Shown here: positions 1-5,896 of the stretch, in pieces
Layout of the letters: each line of letters starts with the position of its first letter
Position numbering within the stretch: the stretch's first letter is position 1
NCBI GenBank assembly: GCA_028701945.1
Contig: JAQVPT010000042.1
Coordinates: 10,398-16,444, forward strand
Direction: 5' to 3'
DNA length: 6,047 nucleotides
DNA from: Bacteroidales bacterium
GTDB taxonomy: Bacteria > Bacteroidota > Bacteroidia > Bacteroidales > ML635J-15
Translations under genes and position numbers: made by a program
Notes under the pieces: model-generated
Seen by the model: only the letters and a program-made list of their open reading frames with translations
The model's database searches: none
What the model was told of the DNA's origin: nothing

Positions 1-1
1 A

Positions 2-982
2 ACCAAGCCAAATTGGGAGTGTATAGTAGTTGATGATGGATCTACAGATAATACCTGGGAGGTTCTTGAACGTTATGCTGCTAAAGAAGAACGCATACGG
101 ATTTTTCAACGAGATCGGGAGCCGAAAGGTGCGCCTACCTGTAGGAATATTGGTGCGGATAAAGCAAGTGGTAATTATTTCATTTTTTTTGATTCAGATG
201 ATTTATTATTTCCTTGGTTCATTGACATTATAAGTAAAGAATTGTTCATAAAAGGGGATATTGAGTTGGCTGCTTATCAACAAATATGTCAGCAAAATAA
301 AACAAATAAATTTTGGTATCGTTGTGTCGAGAATGAGCCTGAAGGTTATATTTATAATTATATTAGTTTTAAAAGAGCCTTAAGTACAAGTTCTCTTATT
401 TGGCACAAAAACACCTTTTTTAAAACTGACAAATGGGATGAAACACTAAAGTCGTGGCAGGATCCTCCATTAATACTAAATGCGTTTTTTTTAAATGTTA
501 ATTTTAAATGGCTGAGTAGTTTCCCATTAGCTTTAATTCGTATGATGCAGGATGGCAGTCAAATTACTGATCAAGCAAAATTTTCACAATTTATAAGCAG
601 CTTTAATACAATTTATCAATACTTATCAACAGAAAATAAATTGGTTTTCAAACAATCTATACGTAAGCTTCTATGGGGATACAGTATATATTATGATAAT
701 TATTCTGAATTAAATAAAAGTGTGCGATATTTATTTAATAACGGATTGCTAAATAGTAGTGATAAAAGAAATGTTTTGGGGTATTACAAATTATATCGGC
801 TTACAAAGCATATTATTTTATTGCGTTCAATAGTTTATAAACTACAGTTTATATTTTATAAAAAATTACCCGCAAAAGAATTTGTTTATATAAACGCCTT
901 AGAGGTATTACAAGGAAATGCGAATTTTAGGACATTATCTACCATAGAGCAGAACAAATTGTTAAACTTTATTAAAAATTAA
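2..982 (+). CDS. GT2 (GT-A fold) family glycosyltransferase, 5' end missing
   Basis: This is a nucleotide-sugar-dependent glycosyltransferase that probably adds one sugar to a lipid-linked polysaccharide precursor at the cytoplasmic side of the membrane. The frame is open from base 2, and 326 residues are visible. Family GT2 proteins usually have some 25-30 residues (first beta strand, 'PTYNR' segment) before the point where this one begins, so the true start lies just outside the window. Visible motifs are WECIVVDDGSTDNT (residues 5-18, nucleotide binding), GAPTCRNIGADKASG (43-57), and the metal-binding DxD in FFDSDD (62-67). A weaker acceptor region follows (KWDETLKSWQD, about 144-154), where the final Asp sits where many GT2 enzymes have the catalytic ED. 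The remaining ~170 residues are Tyr/Lys/Asn-rich and I do not recognise them. An internal TTG at 242 could be mistaken for a start, but it would discard the whole nucleotide-binding core. The gene ends 19 nt before the next one. The donor sugar cannot be read from the sequence. Confidence 0.9.
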   Translation, partial: TKPNWECIVVDDGSTDNTWEVLERYAAKEERIRIFQRDREPKGAPTCRNIGADKASGNYFIFFDSDDLLFPWFIDIISKELFIKGDIELAAYQQICQQNKTNKFWYRCVENEPEGYIYNYISFKRALSTSSLIWHKNTFFKTDKWDETLKSWQDPPLILNAFFLNVNFKWLSSFPLALIRMMQDGSQITDQAKFSQFISSFNTIYQYLSTENKLVFKQSIRKLLWGYSIYYDNYSELNKSVRYLFNNGLLNSSDKRNVLGYYKLYRLTKHIILLRSIVYKLQFIFYKKLPAKEFVYINALEVLQGNANFRTLSTIEQNKLLNFIKN

Positions 983-1001
983 AACAATTATTATTTAACC
1001 T

Positions 1002-2492
1002 ATGAATTTGATTAAATTTAGACGGCAATTTTTATTTTCACCAACCCTGGTAGAACAACTTGAGAGCTGGCAAATGATAAAATTGTCAAAATATTATGTT
1101 TATGCCGAACATAGTTTATCGTTAAATAAAGTTTCAACAAATAATCTTGAATTAGTTTTATTGGGATATTGGATTAATCCACATTGTCCCGATAAATCGA
1201 ACATAGAAATACTTAAAGATGGTTTAAACCATATTAAGGATATTAATTCAGTTTCAGATTTCATTTATCCTCTATCCGGTAGATTTGTTCTAATTGTCAA
1301 GATAGACCAAGACCTATATGTATTTAATGATGCCTCTGGTTTTAGGCAGGTATTTTTTACATTCCATAATGAAAACTTCTACATGTCTTCAAATATTTTT
1401 TTATTCAGATATCTTTTTGAAATAAAACAAAAAAAAGATTTTCAGTATTATTTACATTCGGCACATTATTTACAGTCTCCAACATATGCATGGCCTGCTG
1501 GATATACATTTTATGAAGGGATAGAGCATCTGGTGCCCAATCATTTTCTTAATGTAAATAAAAAATCAATAATCAGGTTTTTTCCAAATCATAAGAATAC
1601 CATTATTACTGAAGAGAGCGAAATAGAAGATGCAATAGATTATATTGTAACAATGTTAAAAAATAGTTTGATTAGCATAAAAAACAAGCAAGCAATTTCA
1701 CTATCACTAACTTCCGGTAACGACTCCAGAGTTTTGTTATCCTTAGTAAAAGATTTTGCTAAAGACATTTATTTTTGGATTAGCTATAATTCAAAAAAAG
1801 AATCTGATTATTTTATTCCAAAAGAAATATTAAATAACTTAGGTTTAAATTTTTATCCTATTAAGAACAAAAAATTATCAAAAGATTTTTTAAAGTTTTA
1901 CTCAGAAAATACACCACTAGCACATAATTCATGGGCGAAATACAATTATTCAAAAATTGGTAAATATCCTGAAAATTATACTGTAATCAGAGGTGCAAGC
2001 TCAGAAACTGCAAGAAATTATTATTATCCTGATGGCATACACCCAAAGGCAGTTTCATTAGAAGAATTGGCTAAAATCGGTAATTTTAGTTTTTTAAAGC
2101 TTGATTTTTTGAAGTTAATATTTGAAAATTGGCTAGATAAATCAGAAACTATTATTAAAAACAAAGGTTACAATACGCTCGATTTTATTTTTTGGGAACA
2201 TCGCGAAGGGGTCTGGCAAGCACAAAACCAATTGGAATCAGATTTTTTATTTGATGTTTTTGTTCCCTATAATAATAGAGAAATATTGGATTTGATGTTA
2301 AGTATTCCTAATAATTATCGAGACAAAAAATATCCTTATATTTACCGAAAAATTATCGAAATAAATCACCCAGAATTATTAAAATATCCTATTAACCCAC
2401 CTGATAGATACACGAAATTTGAAATAAATTTGAAATATTATTTTGCAGCAATAAAATATAAGATTAACAACTTTAAAAAAAATTTATTATGA
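1002..2492 (+). CDS. Asparagine synthetase-like protein lacking the glutaminase cysteine
   Basis: This 496-residue protein resembles AsnB-type asparagine synthetases of the kind found in polysaccharide and secondary-metabolite loci. Residues 1 to ~190 look like a decayed class II glutamine amidotransferase domain: the stretch YPLSGRFVLIV...LYVFNDASGFRQVFFT (89-120) matches the 'GxFA...DxxGxxPLYY' part. The protein starts MNLIKF, so the Cys2 nucleophile required for glutamine hydrolysis is absent. Residues ~205-496 form the ATP-pyrophosphatase synthetase domain, with PP-loop LTSGNDSR (236-243), SDYFIPKEILNNLGL (268-282), VIRGASSETAR (328-338) and a C-terminal PYNNREILDLMLSIP segment (422-436). 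It probably adenylates a carboxylate and forms an amide, for example a uronamide or an acyl-amide on the glycan, but the substrate is unknown. No membrane segment or signal peptide is seen. The ATG at 1002 has no clear Shine-Dalgarno. The stop overlaps the next start (ATGA), which implies translational coupling to the epimerase. True asparagine synthesis is unlikely. Confidence 0.85.
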   Translation: MNLIKFRRQFLFSPTLVEQLESWQMIKLSKYYVYAEHSLSLNKVSTNNLELVLLGYWINPHCPDKSNIEILKDGLNHIKDINSVSDFIYPLSGRFVLIVKIDQDLYVFNDASGFRQVFFTFHNENFYMSSNIFLFRYLFEIKQKKDFQYYLHSAHYLQSPTYAWPAGYTFYEGIEHLVPNHFLNVNKKSIIRFFPNHKNTIITEESEIEDAIDYIVTMLKNSLISIKNKQAISLSLTSGNDSRVLLSLVKDFAKDIYFWISYNSKKESDYFIPKEILNNLGLNFYPIKNKKLSKDFLKFYSENTPLAHNSWAKYNYSKIGKYPENYTVIRGASSETARNYYYPDGIHPKAVSLEELAKIGNFSFLKLDFLKLIFENWLDKSETIIKNKGYNTLDFIFWEHREGVWQAQNQLESDFLFDVFVPYNNREILDLMLSIPNNYRDKKYPYIYRKIIEINHPELLKYPINPPDRYTKFEINLKYYFAAIKYKINNFKKNLL

Positions 2493-3457
2493 AAAAAGCA
2501 TTAGTATTAGGAGCCGGAGGTTTTATTGGTTCACATTTAGTAAAAAAACTTAAAAAACAAGGTTTTTGGGTAAGAGGAGTTGATTTAAAATATCCTGAAT
2601 TTAATGAAACCCATGCCGATGATTTTATTATTGGTGATTTGCGGATACAAACAATCTGCGATAAGGCTTTAGATCAATATTTTGATGAAGTCTATCAATT
2701 GGCTGCTGATATGGGTGGTGCTGGCTATATTTTTACAGGTGAAAATGATGCAAATGTTATGCATAATTCTGCTTTAATCAATATCAATATTGTTGAAAGA
2801 GCTGTTAAGCATAAGGTTGGAAAGCTTTTTTATTCATCTTCGGCCTGTATTTATCCAGAATTTAACCAATTAGATCCGGATAATCCTAATTGTGAGGAAT
2901 CATCAGCATATCCGGCACAACCAGATAGTGAATATGGGTGGGAAAAATTATTTTCTGAACGATTGTATTTTTCGTTTATGCGAAATTATGATTTAAATGT
3001 TCGAGTTGCACGTTTTCATAATATTTTTGGACCTGAAGGCACCTGGCAGGGTGGTAAAGAAAAAGCTCCTGCTGCAATGTGCAGAAAAGTTGCACAAGCT
3101 CCAGAAGGGGGTGAAATTGAGGTTTGGGGTGATGGTCAGCAAACTCGCTCATTTTTATATATTGATGAATGTCTTGAAGCTGTACAAAGATTAATGGATA
3201 GTGATTTCGTGGGACCAGTTAATATTGGCTCAGATGAAATGATTTCAATCAACAATCTTGCAAAAATGGCAATTGATATTTCAGGGAAGAACCTTACGAT
3301 TAAAAATATTGATGGACCACTAGGTGTTAGAGGTAGGAATTCTGATAATAATCTAATTTATGAAAAACTAAATTGGAAACCTGATGCACCATTAAGAAAA
3401 GGCATGGAAAAAACATTCAAATGGATTAATGAGCAAGTAAAAAATCGTATGAGTTAG
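2489..3457 (+). CDS. gme: GDP-mannose 3,5-epimerase (extended SDR family)
   Basis: This cytosolic NAD-dependent sugar-nucleotide epimerase (322 residues) is predicted to convert GDP-D-mannose to GDP-L-galactose, with GDP-L-gulose as the known side product of the family. The Rossmann motif GAGGFIGSH is at residues 8-16. The GME-specific signatures are striking: ADMGG (73-77), SSACIYPEF (117-125), YGWEK (149-153), RFHNIFGPEGTWQGG (175-189), EKAPAAMCRK (191-200), WGDGQQTRSF (213-222), PVNIGSDEM (243-251) and GVRGRNSDNN (279-288). Compared with the Arabidopsis enzyme as I recall it, a constant offset of 25 places S118, C120, Y149, K153, K192 and R281 on the plant residues S143, C145, Y174, K178, K217 and R306. 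The acid/base Cys and Lys and the SDR Tyr/Lys pair are therefore all kept. The plant N-terminal and C-terminal extensions are missing. The start overlaps the upstream stop (ATGA), and no Shine-Dalgarno is visible. No GDP-mannose-making gene is in the window. The main alternative is a related SDR with shifted specificity, which seems less likely given the full active site. Confidence 0.93.
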   Translation: MKKALVLGAGGFIGSHLVKKLKKQGFWVRGVDLKYPEFNETHADDFIIGDLRIQTICDKALDQYFDEVYQLAADMGGAGYIFTGENDANVMHNSALININIVERAVKHKVGKLFYSSSACIYPEFNQLDPDNPNCEESSAYPAQPDSEYGWEKLFSERLYFSFMRNYDLNVRVARFHNIFGPEGTWQGGKEKAPAAMCRKVAQAPEGGEIEVWGDGQQTRSFLYIDECLEAVQRLMDSDFVGPVNIGSDEMISINNLAKMAIDISGKNLTIKNIDGPLGVRGRNSDNNLIYEKLNWKPDAPLRKGMEKTFKWINEQVKNRMS

Positions 3458-3463
3458 ATTTAT

Positions 3464-4639
3464 ATGATGAAATTTTTCAAAAAAGTCTTAAGCAAGTTTG
3501 GATATCTTATTTTTAGAGTTATACTATGGATTCTTCATTTATTTGTTAGATTGTTGATTATTAATAGTTTCTTGTTTGAAAAACAAAACCCGAAATACTC
3601 ATTAGCATTATTTCCTTACTCACAAAAAGGTAGTGATGGATACAAAAGAAGATTTGAGGAGTACTTTAGTTTTTTGGATAAAGATGGAGTGAGATATAAA
3701 GTTTTTGACTTATGCAGTGATAAACACTATTTGAAACATGTCAACCAAAACATATATATTAGTGGATATTTCTATATGCGTATATTTGTAAAAAGAATAT
3801 TTCAGGTTTTGCAAATTAGACATTATAAAACTGCATTCATACATCGAAATTTATTTCCATTTTATCCAGATCAAAAAATACCCATCTTAGAAAGATTGGC
3901 ATATAAACTTTGTCAACATGTTGTTATTGATTATTGGGATTCTGTTTGGTTATATAATCCCGAATTAAATAAACGAACTGTAAAATATTGTCATAAAATA
4001 TCAGTTGTAAATGATTTTATTTTACAGCATTACAAAAATATTCCCGTGCCAAAGGTATTATTTTCTATTGGGGTTAACTTAGATAAATATCACATTAAAA
4101 AAGATTATACCTTAAAGACAGCTAACACACTAACTTTTTTTTACACAGGACAACCGCATAATGTAAAAAAAATGGTTGATAAATTAAAACCTGTATTTTT
4201 TGAGCTATCAAAAATATTGAAGATCAAAATGATATTAGTATCACGTGAAAGCATTGATATTCCTAATGTTGAAGTTAAACATCATATATTTAGCGAAGAA
4301 ACTTTTTTTGATTTACTAGTACAGGCCGATATTGGTATTTATGCTATTGATAACACCGATATTTCTAAAGGTAAAATGGCTATGAAGATATTGGATTATG
4401 CGGCTGCCGGATTACCTGCAATAGCATCTCCTTATGGCGTAACCCCTTTTGCGATAAATGAGAGAAACATTTTATTTGCAGAAACAAAAACAGAATGGCA
4501 AAAAGGTATTTTAAGTTTGTATAATAGTTATGAATTAAGACAATCGATTGGTAGCAAAGCAAGAATAATGATGGAAAAACATCATAGCTTACTTAGCTCC
4601 TATGAGAATTTTAAGGCAATTACTGCAATTTCTGATTGA
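3464..4639 (+). CDS. GT4-like (GT-B fold) glycosyltransferase with N-terminal membrane segment
   Basis: This retaining-type GT-B glycosyltransferase (391 residues) probably extends the lipid-linked glycan. Residues 3-11 are basic (KFFKKVLSK) and are followed by a hydrophobic stretch at ~12-38, which suggests an uncleaved anchor or in-plane membrane helix; no cleavage site is evident. The N-terminal Rossmann domain begins near YSLALFPYS (45-53). Residues 151-162 (QHVVIDYWDSVW) occupy the place of the 'DfDDAiW' motif common in bacterial GT4 proteins, followed by a 'vvN' strand (179-184) and SIGVNLDKY (201-209), equivalent to the usual 'PtGvD..rF/Y'. The C-terminal nucleotide-sugar domain has LTFFYTGQPHN (223-233), ADIGIY (288-293) and MAMKILDYAAAGLPAIASPYGV (from 305), the usual 'K.lEYmA.G.PvvaspvG' with Asp replacing the Glu. 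The start is ambiguous between two adjacent ATGs (3464 and 3467), which changes nothing functional. It lies 6 nt after the epimerase stop, so the two are almost certainly cotranscribed. Donor and acceptor are unknown; L-galactose from the neighbour is one possibility. Confidence 0.85.
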   Translation: MMKFFKKVLSKFGYLIFRVILWILHLFVRLLIINSFLFEKQNPKYSLALFPYSQKGSDGYKRRFEEYFSFLDKDGVRYKVFDLCSDKHYLKHVNQNIYISGYFYMRIFVKRIFQVLQIRHYKTAFIHRNLFPFYPDQKIPILERLAYKLCQHVVIDYWDSVWLYNPELNKRTVKYCHKISVVNDFILQHYKNIPVPKVLFSIGVNLDKYHIKKDYTLKTANTLTFFYTGQPHNVKKMVDKLKPVFFELSKILKIKMILVSRESIDIPNVEVKHHIFSEETFFDLLVQADIGIYAIDNTDISKGKMAMKILDYAAAGLPAIASPYGVTPFAINERNILFAETKTEWQKGILSLYNSYELRQSIGSKARIMMEKHHSLLSSYENFKAITAISD

Positions 4640-4688
4640 CCTTAAATATTAATTTTAAATTGTATAGTTTGCATTTTGAATAATAATA
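4640..4688 (+). other. AT-rich intergenic spacer, largest gap in the block
   Basis: These 49 bases separate the two GT4 genes. They are almost wholly A/T, with no stable GC-containing hairpin and no U-tract terminator. Two TTTG tetramers (4668-4671 and 4675-4678) recall the Bacteroidota -7 element, but neither has TA two bases upstream as TAnnTTTG requires. I see no supported regulatory site here, and read-through from upstream seems likely. Confidence 0.4.
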
Positions 4689-5357
4689 ATGAAAATACTC
4701 ATATTACTACATAGTAACATTTTAAATGATGCCAGAGTTATACGTCAGGCAAATGCAGTTGCAGAAATAGGTGATGTAATTTTATTCTCTAAGACATCAT
4801 CATCAAGTAAACGCCCTGAGTCACTAGATAAGAAAGTTAAAGTCCAAAATTTTGTGTATCCGCAAAGTATGCGACAAAAACTATTAAAACATACTTTCAT
4901 CCATAGAGAATATGATTTTATGTTTAATCTTTTATTACAAAATAATGATCATTTTGATTACTGCATTGCAAATGATTTACCTTGCCTACGCACCGCAACT
5001 TTGTTGAAACAGAAAGGTTTGACTGAAAAAATTGTTTATGATGCACATGAAATATATCCCGAAACCATAAAACAGTTTTTTCCTGGACAATCGAACATGC
5101 CAAAGTTAAAGCGCTTGCTTATTCGTTTTTTAACACATTTTATGGTAAACCGTGCTGTTGCCTATGAACACAAAGCAATAAAGCAATGTGATCAAGTTAT
5201 GACTGTTAACAACGCGCTAGCTGATTATTTTGCAAAACAGTATGCGATAAAAAACCAAGCGTTGTGCGTAGCATTCCTGATTTACCTAAAACCAAAGTGT
5301 GGCAAGCCTTTAGTTTTCATAAGCAATATCAATGGAAAAATACGGATGTTGTTTTAA
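4689..5357 (+). CDS. N-terminal half of the split GT4 glycosyltransferase
   Basis: The reading frame from ATG 4689 encodes 222 residues, of which about 189 are genuine GT4 sequence. It opens with a beta strand MKILILLHSN and NDARVIRQANAVAE (13-26), the usual 'D.Rv.r.a..La..G' start of this subgroup. It continues with FDYCIANDLPCLRTATLL (89-106), IVYDAHEIYPE (115-125), the hallmark 'YDsHE' acceptor-domain segment, and CDQVMTVNNALADYFAKQY (167-185). From about residue 190 to the stop at 5355-5357 (~33 codons) the translation is out of frame and has no family resemblance. Alone this half lacks the nucleotide-sugar site and would not be a working transferase. No Shine-Dalgarno is seen in the AT-only leader (TAATAATA). 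Confidence 0.7.
   Translation: MKILILLHSNILNDARVIRQANAVAEIGDVILFSKTSSSSKRPESLDKKVKVQNFVYPQSMRQKLLKHTFIHREYDFMFNLLLQNNDHFDYCIANDLPCLRTATLLKQKGLTEKIVYDAHEIYPETIKQFFPGQSNMPKLKRLLIRFLTHFMVNRAVAYEHKAIKQCDQVMTVNNALADYFAKQYAIKNQALCVAFLIYLKPKCGKPLVFISNINGKIRMLF
5249..5255 (+). other. A_AAA_AAC heptamer at the frame junction
   Basis: In the upstream frame the codons are ATA-AAA-AAC (residues 187-189), so the heptamer is in the exact X_XXY_YYZ register of a canonical -1 slippery site. A -1 slip here would give the full-length 398-residue GT4 protein. I see no strong stem-loop in the next ~60 nt and no Shine-Dalgarno-like stimulator upstream, so a simple one-base loss in the A run is at least as likely. 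The bases are certain; the function is not. Confidence 0.4.
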
Positions 5358-5884
5358 TGTATCAAGGCATGTTAAATCCAGGCAGAGGGTTAATGCTTTC
5401 AGTGGATATGATGCAATACTTGCCTGAAGAATTTAAACTTGTCTTTGTTGGTGATGGTCCATTAAAAGTGGCTACAATGGCCTATGTCAAAAAAAACATG
5501 CTGAACGAGCGTGTTAAATTTTTTGGGAGTGTTCCGAACCATGAACTTGCTGAATATACTAAAGCAGCTGATATTGGGCTTATGCCATTAAATACAGATA
5601 AACGTTCTATGGGGAAAAGTGGCTTTAAACTCTTACAATATATGGGTTTAGGGATTGTAAGCATTGGACAAAACATTACAATAAATAATGAAATCATTGA
5701 ACATAATGTAAATTCATATCTTGTGTCAAATATTTCAGACTGGGAAAGGATTTTAATAAAAGTGCTAGAAAAAGATACAGACTTTCAAAAATTAGGAAAT
5801 AATGCACGGCAAAGAATAATTAGTAGATACACTTTTATTGCTAATTATTTAAATTTAATTAATTTTATACGGAAAAATGATTAA
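5264..5884 (+). CDS. C-terminal half of the split GT4 glycosyltransferase
   Basis: This frame holds the nucleotide-sugar-binding domain: LMYQGMLNPGRGLML (about residues 31-45 counted from GTG 5264), LVFVGDGPL (59-67), VKFFGSVPNHELAEYTKAADIGLMP, and the donor-site loop GKSGFKLLQYMGLGIVSIGQN, where 'FKLLQYM..G' is the form this GT4 subgroup uses around its EX7E region. The frame is open from 5225, but no ATG is well placed. GTG 5264 falls inside the interdomain linker, has no ribosome binding site, and is probably not a real start. The protein continues in normal GT4 fashion to the stop at 5882-5884. It is best read as the second exon-like part of the upstream frame rather than an independent gene. 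Confidence 0.65.
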   Translation: MRSIPDLPKTKVWQAFSFHKQYQWKNTDVVLMYQGMLNPGRGLMLSVDMMQYLPEEFKLVFVGDGPLKVATMAYVKKNMLNERVKFFGSVPNHELAEYTKAADIGLMPLNTDKRSMGKSGFKLLQYMGLGIVSIGQNITINNEIIEHNVNSYLVSNISDWERILIKVLEKDTDFQKLGNNARQRIISRYTFIANYLNLINFIRKND

Positions 5885-5896
5885 AAAACACTTAAA

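Larger units (their letters stand above)
4689..5884 (+). pseudogene. GT4 glycosyltransferase gene interrupted by a -1 frameshift (full extent)
   Basis: Two overlapping open frames together encode one ordinary GT4 protein. The first 189 codons (4689-5255) give the acceptor-side Rossmann domain, and the -1 frame from 5255 gives the nucleotide-sugar domain. Joined at the A run 5249-5254, the product would be 398 residues, a normal GT4 length. The join reads YAIK(K/N)PSVVRSIPDLP, which fits the 'vVrNiP' linker normally found between the two GT-B domains, so nothing appears missing. Adding one A to the six-A run restores the frame exactly. As written the gene is broken unless ribosomes slip. Possible explanations are a real recent mutation, phase variation in the homopolymer, an assembly or sequencing error, or programmed frameshifting. 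Both halves keep family motifs and intact codons, which argues against long-standing decay. There are 49 nt of AT-rich spacer upstream and 12 nt to the next gene. Confidence 0.8.

Noticed and set aside
30..233. 67-codon open frame at the left end
   Set aside because: It overlaps, in another frame, the stretch that encodes clear GT2 motifs (DDGSTD, FFDSDD); its own translation resembles nothing.
242..982. TTG 242 as the start of a separate 246-residue gene
   Set aside because: The same frame is open to base 2 and the upstream part is the conserved GT2 core, so 242 is an internal Leu codon.
2997..3194. 65-codon frame inside the epimerase gene
   Set aside because: It lies out of frame within a strongly conserved coding region and has no features of its own.
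4380..4562. Reverse-strand frame inside the first GT4 gene
   Set aside because: It is antisense to conserved GT4 motifs, with no leader or recognisable product.
4641..4660. Possible terminator hairpin between the two GT4 genes
   Set aside because: The best pairing is a five-pair A-U stem (TTAAA with TTTAA), too weak to act as a terminator.
4661..4680. Bacteroidota-type promoter (TAnnTTTG) before the second GT4 gene
   Set aside because: TTTG occurs twice but the TA is one base out of place for the first and absent for the second, and no good -33 element was found; chance is likely in such AT-rich DNA.
5256..5330. Frameshift-stimulating hairpin downstream of the slippery heptamer
   Set aside because: Only tiny pairings such as GGC/GCC with a two-base loop could be found by eye; no stable stem or pseudoknot at the needed spacing.
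5482..5697. Reverse-strand frame inside the second GT4 gene
   Set aside because: It is antisense to the nucleotide-sugar domain; its hydrophobic look comes from complementing Lys/Asn-rich codons.
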